Assembly: GCF_003755185.1 (NCBI RefSeq)
Contig: NZ_RKIC01000010.1
Coordinates: forward strand, 62,001 to 126,000
Origin: Frigoribacterium sp. PhB24
Lineage (GTDB): Bacteria > Actinomycetota > Actinomycetes > Actinomycetales > Microbacteriaceae
Length of the DNA: 64,000 bases
Reading direction: 5' to 3'
The notes under the pieces were generated by a model, which worked only from the letters and a program-made list of their open reading frames with translations, was not told the DNA's origin and searched no databases. A program made the position numbers and the translations under genes. This document shows positions 25,541 through 34,427 of the stretch, piece by piece. Within the stretch, counting starts at the first letter, position 1. Every line of letters begins with the position of its first letter.

Positions 25541-26494
25541 ATGACCCGTTACCTGCTCACCCGGCTCTGGCAGTCGGTCGTCACGCTGGTGATCGCCTCG
25601 ATCGTCGTGTTCTGGGGCGTGCGCCAGCTGCCCGGCGACCCGGCCCTGGCCCTCGCCGGAGAAGAGGCGACGCCCGAGCGCGTCGCCGCGATCCGGGCCG
25701 ACCTCGGCCTCGACGACTCGTTGCTCGTGCAGTACGGCCGGTTCGTCGGCAACTTCTTCCGAGGCGACTTCGGCGAGTCGACCCGCACGGGCACGCCCGT
25801 CACCGAACTGATCGGCGCGACCCTGCCGGTCACGTTGTGGCTGGCGCTCTACGCGATCGTCGTCGCGGTCGTCGTGGGCGTCGCGCTGGGCGTCGTCGCC
25901 GAGCGGTACCGCGGCCGCTGGCCCGAGTGGATGGCCAACGCCGCCGCCCTGGTCGGTCTGTCGGTGCCGAACTTCTGGCTCGGCATCCTCGCGATCCTCT
26001 GGCTCGCGGCGGGCCTCGGCCTCTTCCCGGCGTCGGGCTACGTGCCGGTCGCCGAGAACCCGGCGAGCGCGTTCTACCACCTGACCCTGCCCGCCGTGAT
26101 CCTCGGCACGAGCCTCGCCGCCGTGATCATGCGGCAGACGCGGGCCTCGATGATCGAGACGATGAAGACCGACTACGTGCGGACCGCACGGGCGAAGGGC
26201 CTCGGTCGCGGCCGGGTGCTGATGCGCTACGGCCTGCGCAACTCGATGATCGTGGTCGTCACGATCGTCGGCCTGCAGCTCGGCGGCCTGATCTCGGGCG
26301 CCGTGGTCACCGAGCGCATCTTCGCGCTGCCGGGCTTCGGCAAGCTCACGCTCGACTCGGTGTTCACCCGTGACTACCCGGTGATCCAGGCCGTCGTGCT
26401 GATCATCACCGTCGGCTACATCGTGATCAACCTGGCGGTGGACGTCCTGTACTCCGTCATCAACCCGCGCATCAGGGTAGGAGGCGCATCGTGA
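25541..26494 (+). CDS. ABC transporter permease, DppB-like
   Basis: A 317-residue membrane protein beginning MTRYLLTRLWQSVVTLVIAS, with the QLPGDPA motif, several helices, the EAA loop (YVRTARAKGLGRGRVLMRYGLRN) and the C-terminal INPRIRVGG. ATG 25541 has GAGGGGGAG upstream; a longer frame overlaps the preceding gene but is not needed. Its stop overlaps the GTG of the next permease. It forms the pore with the DppC-like partner. Confidence 0.93.
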   Translation: MTRYLLTRLWQSVVTLVIASIVVFWGVRQLPGDPALALAGEEATPERVAAIRADLGLDDSLLVQYGRFVGNFFRGDFGESTRTGTPVTELIGATLPVTLWLALYAIVVAVVVGVALGVVAERYRGRWPEWMANAAALVGLSVPNFWLGILAILWLAAGLGLFPASGYVPVAENPASAFYHLTLPAVILGTSLAAVIMRQTRASMIETMKTDYVRTARAKGLGRGRVLMRYGLRNSMIVVVTIVGLQLGGLISGAVVTERIFALPGFGKLTLDSVFTRDYPVIQAVVLIITVGYIVINLAVDVLYSVINPRIRVGGAS

Positions 26495-27378
26495 CCGTCA
26501 TCGAGACACCCACCGCCGCAGGGGCGGGGCTCGGCTCGGCCAGGGGGCGCGTCTGGCGTGGCCTCGTCCGCAACAAGCTCGGCGTCACGGGCGGCGTCAT
26601 GCTCGTCGTCGTCCTCGTCGCCGGCCTCGCCGCCCCGCTCATCGCCCCGTACGACCCGACCCGGGTGAACTTCGACTTGCCGTTCCAGGTGCCCGGCACG
26701 GTCGGCTACGTGCTCGGCACCGACGACCTCGGCCGCGACATCCTCTCGCGCACCGTCTACGGCATCCGTGTCTCGCTGCAGGTGGGCGTGCTCTCGGTGC
26801 TGCTGGCCGTGGTGGTGGGCACGCCGCTCGGCCTGCTGGCCGGTTACTGGCGCTGGCTCGACGGCGTCATCTCGCGCCTGACCGACGTGATGCTGGCCTT
26901 CCCGTTCTTGATCATCGCCGTGGCGCTCGCCGCGATCAGCGGCCCGAGCCTGACCAACGCCGTGGTCGCCCTCGGCATCGCGCAGGTGCCGACGATGATC
27001 CGCGTGGTGCGCGGCGAGACGCTGCGCATCAAGTCGACCGACTTCGTCCTCGCCGCGACGACCATGGACGCCACGGGTCTGCGCGTGATCTTCCAGCACG
27101 TCCTGCCCAACTGCGTCTCGGCGATCATCGTGCAGGCGACGGTCATCATGCCGGTCGCCGTCATCGGCGAGGCCCTGCTGTCGTTCCTCGGGCTGGGCAT
27201 CCAGCCGCCGACGGCCAGTCTGGGCATCATGCTCAGCGACGCGCAGCAGTACCTGGCGAAGGCACCGTTCGCCGCCGTCGTGCCCGGTCTCGCGATCGCC
27301 GTGATCTGCCTGGGCTTCAACCTGTTCGGCGACGCCCTGCGCGACGCCCTCGATCCCACCGCCAGCGACCGGAAGTGA
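26491..27378 (+). CDS. ABC transporter permease, DppC-like
   Basis: A 295-residue membrane protein. The first helix is GVTGGVMLVVVLVAGLAAPL and the signature LGTDDLGRDILSRTVYGIRV is typical of DppC/OppC. The EAA loop is FVLAATTMDATGLRVIFQHV. It begins at GTG 26491 in a GTGA overlap with the DppB-like gene. Stop is 7 bases before the gamma-glutamyltransferase gene. AGGAGG just upstream (26479) acts as Shine-Dalgarno. Confidence 0.93.
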   Translation: MTVIETPTAAGAGLGSARGRVWRGLVRNKLGVTGGVMLVVVLVAGLAAPLIAPYDPTRVNFDLPFQVPGTVGYVLGTDDLGRDILSRTVYGIRVSLQVGVLSVLLAVVVGTPLGLLAGYWRWLDGVISRLTDVMLAFPFLIIAVALAAISGPSLTNAVVALGIAQVPTMIRVVRGETLRIKSTDFVLAATTMDATGLRVIFQHVLPNCVSAIIVQATVIMPVAVIGEALLSFLGLGIQPPTASLGIMLSDAQQYLAKAPFAAVVPGLAIAVICLGFNLFGDALRDALDPTASDRK

Positions 27379-27385
27379 CCCCCTC

Positions 27386-29353
27386 GTGACCTACACCACC
27401 CCTGACGAGTTCGTCACCCGCCCGGACCTGCGCGGCACCTTCGGCATGACGTCGTCGACGCACTGGCTGGCGACGGCCTCGGCCCAGTCGGTCCTCGAGC
27501 GCGGCGGCAACGCGTTCGACGCGGCCGTGGCCGGTGCCTTCGTCCTGCACGTCGTCGAGCCGCACCTGAACGGCCCCGGCGGCGACCTCACGGCGATCTA
27601 CGCGACCGCCGAGGCGCCCGGCGCCCCGACCGTGCTCGTCGGCCAGGGCCCGGCCCCGGCCGCGGCGACCCGTGAGCACTACCTGGCCGAGGGTCTCGAG
27701 CTCGTCCCCGGGTCGGGAGCCCTGGCCGCCGCGGTCCCCGGTGCCGTCGACGCCTGGCTCAAGCTGCTGGCCGAGCACGGCACCTGGTCGCTGGCCGACG
27801 TCCTCGCGTACGCGATCGGCTACGCCCGCGACGGCCACCCGATCGTGGCGCGCGTGGCAACCACCATCGGGACCGTCGCCGACCTCTTCACCGAGCACTG
27901 GCCCACCTCGGCCGCCCAGTGGATGCCCGGCGGTGAGGTGCCGCGCGAGGGCGACCTGCTGACCAATCCGGCGTACGCGGCCGTCCTGGACGAGCTGGTC
28001 GCGGCCGGCGAGGCCCTCGGGCCCGACGCGAGCCGTGAGGCGAAGATCGAGGAGGCGCGGGTCGAGTGGGGCAGCGGACACGTCGCGCAGGCGATCGACG
28101 CGTTCGTCCGCGCTCCGCACCGTCACTCGTCGGGCACCGACCACGCGGGTGTCATCACGGCCGCCGACCTCACCGCCTTCCGGGCCACGACCGAACCGGC
28201 GACCACGATCGAGTTCCGTGGCCACACCGTCGCCAAGACGGGTGCCTGGGGCCAGGGCCCCGCCCTGCTGCAGGTGTTGGCGCTGCTCGAGCCGCTCGAC
28301 GACGGGCTGCTCGACCCGTCGACCGCCGATGGCGCCCACACGATCATCGAGGCGCAGAAGCTCGCGATGGCCGACCGCGAGGCCTGGTACGGTCCCGGCG
28401 ACGTGCCTCTCGACACCCTGTTGTCCGCGGCCTACGCCGACGAGCGCCGGGCCTTGATCGGTGAGCAGGCCTCGCACGAGCTGCGACCCGGTGAGGTCCC
28501 CGGGCGCGTGCCGTTCGCCCTGCCCACGATGCGCACCGAGTACCTCCCGCCCGCCCTCAGCGAGGCACCCGCCGGCGTCGGTGAACCCACGGTCGCCGCG
28601 CCCGCCGCCCGCACCGCGACGACGTCCCCGGCCGCACCGGCCGCACCCGTCCCACCGCCCGCACCGGCCGCACCCGTCGCACCGGCCGAGGACGTGCCGC
28701 CGACCGGCACTGCGCCTCCGGCCGACCGCCTGGCCGAGCCGTTCACCGAGCCGACCGGCGAGACGCGGGGCGACACCTGTCACCTCGACGTCGTCGACCG
28801 CTGGGGCAACGTCGTCTCGGCGACCCCGTCGGGTGGCTGGTTGCAGTCGTCGCCGACCATCCCCGAGCTCGGCTTCTGTCTCGGCAGCCGGTTGCAGATG
28901 TCGTGGCTCGACGAGGGCACGGCGTCGACGCTCGAACCCGGCACGCGCCCGCGCACCACACTGACGCCCACGCTCGTGCTGAAGGACGGCGAGCCCGTCG
29001 TCGCCCTGGGATCACCCGGCGGCGACCAGCAGGACCAGTGGCAGCTGCTGTACCTGTTGCGCACGATCGTCGGCGGCTACACGCCGCAGCAGGCGATCGA
29101 CGCCCCCGCCCTGCACACCACGTCGTTCCCCGGCAGCTTCTGGCCCCGCACGTGGGAGCCCGGAGGCGTCGTGGTCGAGGACCGCCTGGGCGACGACGTC
29201 ATCGAGGCCCTGGTCGCCCGCGGGCACGTCGTCACCCGCGCCGGCGGCTGGTCCCTGGGCCGACTGTCGAGCGTCTCGCGAGACCCCGAGACCGGCGTGC
29301 TGTCCGCCGCCGCCAACCCCCGAGGAGCCCAGGCCTATGCCGCAGGACGCTGA
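27386..29353 (+). CDS. Gamma-glutamyltransferase family protein, apparently cytosolic
   Basis: A 655-residue Ntn-hydrolase precursor that should self-cleave and hydrolyse or transfer gamma-glutamyl groups. The fold is shown by ASAQSVLERGGNAFDAAVAG, NGPGGD, a PGAVDAW segment and, in the small subunit, SPGGDQQDQW. The processing nucleophile is expected at Thr464 in GDTCHLDVVDRWGN. No signal peptide is visible, unlike periplasmic or secreted GGTs. A Pro/Ala-rich stretch (about residues 400-450) precedes the cleavage site. Gene order (permeases, GGT, ATPase) implies that imported gamma-glutamyl peptides are cleaved inside the cell. Its last 17 bases overlap the ATPase gene. Confidence 0.85.
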   Translation: MTYTTPDEFVTRPDLRGTFGMTSSTHWLATASAQSVLERGGNAFDAAVAGAFVLHVVEPHLNGPGGDLTAIYATAEAPGAPTVLVGQGPAPAAATREHYLAEGLELVPGSGALAAAVPGAVDAWLKLLAEHGTWSLADVLAYAIGYARDGHPIVARVATTIGTVADLFTEHWPTSAAQWMPGGEVPREGDLLTNPAYAAVLDELVAAGEALGPDASREAKIEEARVEWGSGHVAQAIDAFVRAPHRHSSGTDHAGVITAADLTAFRATTEPATTIEFRGHTVAKTGAWGQGPALLQVLALLEPLDDGLLDPSTADGAHTIIEAQKLAMADREAWYGPGDVPLDTLLSAAYADERRALIGEQASHELRPGEVPGRVPFALPTMRTEYLPPALSEAPAGVGEPTVAAPAARTATTSPAAPAAPVPPPAPAAPVAPAEDVPPTGTAPPADRLAEPFTEPTGETRGDTCHLDVVDRWGNVVSATPSGGWLQSSPTIPELGFCLGSRLQMSWLDEGTASTLEPGTRPRTTLTPTLVLKDGEPVVALGSPGGDQQDQWQLLYLLRTIVGGYTPQQAIDAPALHTTSFPGSFWPRTWEPGGVVVEDRLGDDVIEALVARGHVVTRAGGWSLGRLSSVSRDPETGVLSAAANPRGAQAYAAGR

Positions 29354-31001
29354 GAACACCACCTCCCCGCTGTTGAGGGTGCGCGACCTGCGCGTCTCGT
29401 TCGGCGACACCCCCGCAGTGCACGGCGTCGACCTCGACGTCCTGCCGGGCGAACGGGTGGCGATCGTCGGCCAGTCCGGCTCGGGCAAGTCGACGGTGGT
29501 CGCGGCGATCCTGCGCCTGCTGCCCGGCGCCGGTCACATCACGGGCGGCTCGATCGAGCTCTCGGGCCCCGACGGCAGCACCCTCGACCTCGCGCAGGCG
29601 ACCGAGGCGCCGATGCGCCGGGTGCGCGGCGCCCGCATCGGCCTCGTGCCGCAGGACCCGTCGACCAACCTGAACCCGTCCATGAAGGTCGGGGCCCAGA
29701 TCGCGGACGCGTTGCGCGCCCACGGCCTGCGTGGCCACGACGAGGTGCAGCGCCGTGTCGTCGCCCTGATGACCGAGGCGGGCATCCCCGAGGCCGAGCG
29801 CCGGGCGGGGCAGTTCCCGCACGAGTTCTCGGGCGGCATGCGCCAGCGCGTGCTGATCGCGATCGCCCTGGCGCGCGAGCCGCAGCTGCTGATCGCCGAC
29901 GAGCCGACCAGCGCGCTCGACGTGACCGTCCAACGGCAGATCCTCAACCACCTCCAGACCCTGGTCGAGAGCCGGGGGACGTCCCTGCTCTTCATCACGC
30001 ACGACCTCGGACTCGCCGCCGACCGCACCGACCGCATCGTCGTGATGCTCGAGGGCCGCGTGGTCGAGCAGGGCACGCCTGAGCAGATCCTGCGCCGCCC
30101 TCGGCACGAGTACACGAAGCGTCTCGTCGCCGCCGCGCCGACGCTGGCCTCGGCCACCGCCCTGCGTCGCGGCGAGACCGTTCTCGACGAGGGGGCCGGA
30201 GCCGAGGAGGCGCGGGTCGACCCGATCCTGACCGTCACCGACCTGGTCAAGGAGTTCCGCCTCCGTGGTCGCCGTGGCGAGCAGGTGCGGGCGGTCGACC
30301 ACGTCTCGTTCGAGGTCCCGCGCGGCACCACGACGGCGATCGTCGGCGAGTCCGGTTCGGGCAAGACGACCGTCGCCCGCATCGTGCTCGGCCTCGAGTC
30401 CGCGACGAGCGGGTCGGCCCTGATCGACGGCGAGAGCATCACGGTGAGCCGGGGTGCCTCGCGTCGTGCGCTGCGTCGGCGGGTGCAGCCGGTGTTCCAG
30501 GACCCTTACGGGTCGCTCGACCCGTCGTACAGCGTCGAGCGGCTGATCGACGAGCCGTTGCGCATCTTCGGCGTCGGTGACCGGACCACGCGTCGGCATC
30601 GCGTGGCCGAGCTGCTCGACCAGGTCACGCTGCCCCGGTCGGTCGCGCAGAGCCGGCCGAACGAGTTGTCGGGTGGCCAGCGTCAGCGGGTGGCGATCGC
30701 CCGGGCGCTCGCGCTCGAGCCCGAGCTGTTGATCTGCGACGAGGCCGTCTCGGCGCTCGACGTGCTCGTGCAGGAGCAGATCCTGGAGCTGCTCGGCGAC
30801 CTGCAACGTCGGCTCGGCCTCAGCTACCTGTTCATCACGCACGACCTGGCCGTCGTGCGACAGATCGCCCATGACGTGGTGGTGATGCGCAAGGGCGCCG
30901 TGGTCGAGCACGGTAGCGTCGACGACATCTTCTTGTCGCCCCGTGCCGAGTACACGACCGAGCTGTTGGGAGCCATCCCCGGTGCCAGCCTCGCCCTCTG
31001 A
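29337..31001 (+). CDS. Dipeptide ABC transporter, fused double ATP-binding protein (DppD-DppF)
   Basis: A 554-residue protein with two complete ATPase cassettes. Domain 1 (about 10-265) has Walker A GQSGSGKST, signature FSGGMRQRVLIAIAL and Walker B LLIADEPTSALD. Domain 2 (about 295-550) has Walker A GESGSGKTT, FQDPYGSLDPSYS, LSGGQRQRVAIARAL and LLICDEAVSALD. It therefore replaces two separate subunits. The ATG lies inside the end of the GGT gene. In contrast the importer at 1-5045 keeps its two ATPases separate. Confidence 0.94.
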   Translation: MPQDAENTTSPLLRVRDLRVSFGDTPAVHGVDLDVLPGERVAIVGQSGSGKSTVVAAILRLLPGAGHITGGSIELSGPDGSTLDLAQATEAPMRRVRGARIGLVPQDPSTNLNPSMKVGAQIADALRAHGLRGHDEVQRRVVALMTEAGIPEAERRAGQFPHEFSGGMRQRVLIAIALAREPQLLIADEPTSALDVTVQRQILNHLQTLVESRGTSLLFITHDLGLAADRTDRIVVMLEGRVVEQGTPEQILRRPRHEYTKRLVAAAPTLASATALRRGETVLDEGAGAEEARVDPILTVTDLVKEFRLRGRRGEQVRAVDHVSFEVPRGTTTAIVGESGSGKTTVARIVLGLESATSGSALIDGESITVSRGASRRALRRRVQPVFQDPYGSLDPSYSVERLIDEPLRIFGVGDRTTRRHRVAELLDQVTLPRSVAQSRPNELSGGQRQRVAIARALALEPELLICDEAVSALDVLVQEQILELLGDLQRRLGLSYLFITHDLAVVRQIAHDVVVMRKGAVVEHGSVDDIFLSPRAEYTTELLGAIPGASLAL

Positions 31002-31806
31002 GGGCCCGCCGCCCGTCGTCCTCGTCGACGCCCTGCGCCGCGAGATCGTCGAGGGCACCCTCGTGCCGGGTACGCGCATCACCGAGGCCTCGGTCGCCCG
31101 CCGCCACGGTGTCTCGCGCGTCCCGGTGCGTGAGGCGCTTCGGGCGCTCGAGGTCGAGGGGTTCGTCGAGTCGACCCCGAACGTGGGCAGCCGGGTCGCG
31201 GCGATCCCGGTCGACGAGGCCGACGACCTCTTCGCCGTGCGCGAGGCCCTCGAGATCTCGACGGCCCGGCGGGCAGCCCTGCGGGCGCGCGAACTGTTCC
31301 GCGAGCCTCGGCCGCCCGAGGACTGGTGGCGGACCCGCCGCATGCTGGGGCAACTGCTCGACGACGGGGACGCCGCCGTCGAGGCCGGCGACCTCGACCG
31401 TCTCGTCGAGCTCAACGACCGGTTCCACGTCGGTGTGGCGCACCTGAGCGGCAGCGCCACCCTGGCGACCCTGCTGCGTCAGCTGTCGAACAAGATCGAG
31501 TGGCTCTACGCGCTCGACACCTTCTCGCGGGGCAAACGGCTGTGGCCCGACCACCGTCTCATCCTCGCGGCGATCGACGCCGGCGACGAGGCTCGGGCCG
31601 CCGAGTTGATGGGCTGGCACGTGCGTGAGTCGCGCATCGGGTTCCTCGCCCGGACCGAACCGGCCGACCGGGTGGCCGACCTGCGGGCCACACCGCCCGC
31701 CCTGCCCCCCACGATCGCGGCGAGCACGACCACGACACCGACGCCCACGACCACGACACCGACGCCCACGACCACGACACCGACGCCCACGATCCCGACG
31801 GCCTGA
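30982..31806 (+). CDS. GntR-family transcriptional regulator, FCD type
   Basis: A protein of about 274 residues. The N-terminal winged helix (GTRITEASVARRHGVSRVPVREALRALE) and the C-terminal all-helical FCD ligand domain (FAVREALEISTARRAALRA, ELNDRFHVGVAHLSG with metal-binding His/Asp candidates) are clear. Start is taken as GTG 30982, overlapping the ATPase gene. The 13 codons before it are also open. A 21-bp tandem repeat encodes three TTTTPTP units at the C-terminus. It is last in the operon and probably represses it through the TTGTATACAA-like sites at 23725-23767. Confidence 0.88.
   Translation: MPASPSEGPPPVVLVDALRREIVEGTLVPGTRITEASVARRHGVSRVPVREALRALEVEGFVESTPNVGSRVAAIPVDEADDLFAVREALEISTARRAALRARELFREPRPPEDWWRTRRMLGQLLDDGDAAVEAGDLDRLVELNDRFHVGVAHLSGSATLATLLRQLSNKIEWLYALDTFSRGKRLWPDHRLILAAIDAGDEARAAELMGWHVRESRIGFLARTEPADRVADLRATPPALPPTIAASTTTTPTPTTTTPTPTTTTPTPTIPTA
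31726..31788 (+). repeat. Three 21-bp tandem repeats at the 3' end of the GntR gene
   Basis: The unit ACGACCACGACACCGACGCCC occurs three times in frame, each encoding TTTTPTP, just before the stop codon. It is an expandable, probably disordered tail. Confidence 0.9.
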
Positions 31807-31882
31807 CCCGCGCCTCCTGCCCTCGTCGAGACGTGAGCGTGCATCGACTGCACGTTCTCAGGAGTCGGTCGGCGGTCCTGCT

Positions 31883-31888
31883 TACTGT
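31883..31888 (+). promoter_or_regulatory. Candidate -10 element (TACTGT) for a leaderless leader-ORF transcript
   Basis: TACTGT at 31883-31888 is placed so that transcription would begin within a base or two of the ATG at 31897. The leader ORF lacks a Shine-Dalgarno, which fits a leaderless start, common in actinobacteria. The -35 region is not obvious (TTCTCA at 31855 is too far). Confidence 0.4.
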
Positions 31889-31896
31889 TCTCGATC

Positions 31897-31986
31897 ATGG
31901 ACGAACCTCCCTCTCACATGCCCTGGCCTCTCCCACGCCTGACCGCCCGCGCGGTCGTCACAGACGGGGAGGGGCGACATGAATGA
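31897..31986 (+). CDS. Putative 29-residue acidic/proline-rich leader peptide upstream of the CNNM transporters
   Basis: ATG 31897 opens MDEPPSHMPWPLPRL followed by TARAVVTDGEGRHE, stop TGA 31984-31986. Residues 2-5 are Asp-Glu-Pro-Pro and five of the first 14 residues are proline. Enterobacterial MgtL also begins with acidic-Pro residues that destabilise the ribosome at low magnesium (established for MgtL). The stop overlaps the start of the downstream transporter (ATGAATGA at 31979-31986), so the two frames are coupled. Function as a Mg-sensing leader is my inference. Confidence 0.5.
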   Translation: MDEPPSHMPWPLPRLTARAVVTDGEGRHE

Positions 31987-33358
31987 CTGGGTCATGGTCG
32001 GCATCGGCCTCGTGCTCACCGTCGGCACCGGCTTCTTCGTCGCGTCCGAGTTCTCGTTGGTCAACCTCGACCGCAACGAGCTGGAGGCGCGGCGCGACCG
32101 GGGCGAGAAACGCCTCGGTCCCACGATCAAGGCGTTGCGCATCACCTCGACGCACCTCTCCGGCGCGCAGCTCGGCATCACGCTGACCACGCTGCTGACC
32201 GGGTACACCTTCGAGCCCGCCATCAGCTCGATGCTGAGCGGTCCGCTCGACTCCCTCGGCGTGCCCGCGGCGGTCGTCCCGGTCGTCGGAAGCATCGCGG
32301 GCATCGTGCTCGCCACCCTCTTCTCGATGGTGGTCGGCGAGCTCGTGCCGAAGAACTTCGCCCTCGCCCTGCCGCTGGCCACGGCGAAGTTCGTCGTGCC
32401 GTTCCAGGCGGCGTTCACGACCGTCTTCAAGCCCCTCATCCTGCTCTTCAACAACACCGCGAACGCCGCCATCCGCGCCATGGGCATCGAGCCCAAAGAA
32501 GAGCTGTCGGGTGCCCGTTCGGCCGAGGAGCTCAGCTCGCTCGTGCGCCGGTCGGCACTCGAGGGCCAGCTCGACCAGGACCACGCGACCCTGCTGGGAC
32601 GCACCCTGCGCTTCTCGCAACACGACGCCTCTGAGGTGATGACGCCGCGCGTGCGCATGACGACCATCGCCTCCACCGGCACGGCCGCCGACATCGTCGA
32701 CGCCGCGTTGTCCTCGGGGTTCTCCCGCTTCCCGGTGATCGGCGACGATAGCGACGACATCGTGGGCGTCGTGCACGTGAAGCACGCGTTCGCCGTCCCG
32801 CTCGACGAGCGCGCCTCCGTCGCCTCGACCTCGCTGATGCAGGAGGCGCGGTTCGTGCCCGAGAGCATGGGCACCGACTCGCTGCTCGGCCTGCTGCGCC
32901 ACGGTGGTCTGCAGATGGCGGTCGTCCGTGACGAGTTCGGCGGCACCGCGGGCCTCGTCACGCTCGAGGACGTCGTCGAGGAGCTCGTCGGCGAACTCGA
33001 GGACGAGCACGACCGCGCTCGCGTGGGCATCGTGCGCCAGGCCGGCACCGTCCTCTTCGACGGTGCCCTCCGGCCCGACGAGTTGGCCGACCGGGCCGGC
33101 ATCCGCGTGCCCGACGACGGCGACTACGAGACGGTGGCCGGATTCGTGATCGACCGGCTCGACCGCCTGCCCGAGGTGGGCGACGAGGTCGCCCTCGAGG
33201 GCGGCAGCGGCAGCCTGCGGGTCGAGCGCGTCGCGAACGGACGCCTCGAGCGCCTGCGATTCGTCCCCGCCCCGTCGACCGACGGTCTCGACGCCGTCGC
33301 GCCCACCACGGAGCACGACCGCGTCGTCGCCTCGCTGAAAGAAGGGGTGACCCGATGA
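31979..33358 (+). CDS. CNNM/HlyC-CorC-type transporter with CBS pair and C-terminal CorC_HlyC domain
   Basis: A 459-residue membrane protein of the DUF21-CBS family implicated in Mg/Co export or tolerance. The DUF21 membrane domain (1-190) includes GTGFFVASEFSLVNLDRNELE, STHLSGAQLGITLTTLLTGY and SMVVGELVPKNFALALP. A CBS pair follows (VMTPRVRMTTI, VVRDEFGGTAGLVTLEDVVEE). The C-terminal domain contains VLFDGALRPDELADRAGI and GDYETVAGFVIDRLDRLP. ATG 31979 has GGGAGGGG upstream. The next gene overlaps by ATGA and encodes a shorter paralogue. Confidence 0.92.
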   Translation: MNDWVMVGIGLVLTVGTGFFVASEFSLVNLDRNELEARRDRGEKRLGPTIKALRITSTHLSGAQLGITLTTLLTGYTFEPAISSMLSGPLDSLGVPAAVVPVVGSIAGIVLATLFSMVVGELVPKNFALALPLATAKFVVPFQAAFTTVFKPLILLFNNTANAAIRAMGIEPKEELSGARSAEELSSLVRRSALEGQLDQDHATLLGRTLRFSQHDASEVMTPRVRMTTIASTGTAADIVDAALSSGFSRFPVIGDDSDDIVGVVHVKHAFAVPLDERASVASTSLMQEARFVPESMGTDSLLGLLRHGGLQMAVVRDEFGGTAGLVTLEDVVEELVGELEDEHDRARVGIVRQAGTVLFDGALRPDELADRAGIRVPDDGDYETVAGFVIDRLDRLPEVGDEVALEGGSGSLRVERVANGRLERLRFVPAPSTDGLDAVAPTTEHDRVVASLKEGVTR

Positions 33359-34395
33359 ACGAGTACCTGCCCGGCATCGTCTGGCTCGTCGTGCTGCTGA
33401 TCGTCAACGGCTTCTTCGTCGGCGCCGAGTTCGCCGTCATCTCGGCCCGTCGCTCGCAGATCGAACCGCGCGCCGAAGCCGGGAGCAAGGCCGCCAAGAA
33501 GACCCTCTGGGCGATGGAGCACGCGACCCTCATGCTGGCCACCAGCCAGTTGGGCATCACCGTCTGCTCGTTGGTCATCTTGAACGTGTCGGAGCCGGCG
33601 ATCCATCACCTGCTCGAGATCCCGCTCGGTCTCACCAGCCTGTCGGCCGAGGCCATCGGCGTGGTCGCGTTCGTGGTGGCGCTCGTCCTCGTGACGTTCT
33701 TGCACGTCGTGGTCGGCGAGATGATCCCGAAGAACCTGTCGTTCTCGGTGCCCGATCGCGCCGCACTCATCCTGGCGCCGCCGCTGGTCTTCGTGGCGAC
33801 CGTCTTCAAGCCGGTCATCTGGTCGCTGAACGCCGTCGCCAACGGCGTGCTGAGGGTGTTCCGGGTCGAACCGAAGGACGAGGCGACGAGCTCGTACACG
33901 CTCGACGAGGTCGCGACGATCGTGCAGCAGTCGACGCGTGAGGGCACGCTCATGGATTCGTCGGGCACCCTCTCGGCGGCCTTCGAGTTCACCACCCGCA
34001 AGGTGCGCGACGTCGAGGTTCCTCTCGACGAGATGGTGCACCTGGCGCCGGGGTCGACCCCGGCCGACGTGCAGCGGGCCGTGGCGGCTCGTGGCTACTC
34101 GCGATACGTGCTCACCGACGGCGACGGTCAGCCCACGGGCTACCTGCACCTGAAGGACGTCATGGACCTCACCGAGGACGGGGCGTTCGAGGCGCCCGTG
34201 CCCGAGAAGCGCATCCGACGCCTGGGCGCCGTGGGCCGCGACACCGACCTCGAGGACGCCTTGGCCTCGATGCGTCGGGTCGGTGCGCACGTGGCCCGCT
34301 CCGTCTCGCCCGAGGGCGTCACGACGGGGGTGCTGTTCTTGGAGGACATCATCGAAGAACTCGTCGGCGAAGTGGACGACGTCACCGCGGTCTGA
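33355..34395 (+). CDS. CNNM-type transporter, short paralogue lacking the CorC_HlyC domain
   Basis: A 346-residue protein with the DUF21 membrane domain (VNGFFVGAEFAVISARRSQIE, TSQLGITVCSLVILNVSEPA, VVVGEMIPKNLSFSVP) and a CBS pair ending ITTGVLFLEDI-like (TTGVLFLEDIIEELVGEVDD). The C-terminal domain of its upstream partner is absent. This long-plus-short tandem arrangement is common in actinobacteria. It is translationally coupled to the first gene and the two may form a heterodimer. Confidence 0.92.
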   Translation: MNEYLPGIVWLVVLLIVNGFFVGAEFAVISARRSQIEPRAEAGSKAAKKTLWAMEHATLMLATSQLGITVCSLVILNVSEPAIHHLLEIPLGLTSLSAEAIGVVAFVVALVLVTFLHVVVGEMIPKNLSFSVPDRAALILAPPLVFVATVFKPVIWSLNAVANGVLRVFRVEPKDEATSSYTLDEVATIVQQSTREGTLMDSSGTLSAAFEFTTRKVRDVEVPLDEMVHLAPGSTPADVQRAVAARGYSRYVLTDGDGQPTGYLHLKDVMDLTEDGAFEAPVPEKRIRRLGAVGRDTDLEDALASMRRVGAHVARSVSPEGVTTGVLFLEDIIEELVGEVDDVTAV

Positions 34396-34427
34396 CGGCA
34401 CCGAGCCCGGCCGGCCGTCCTCGCCCC

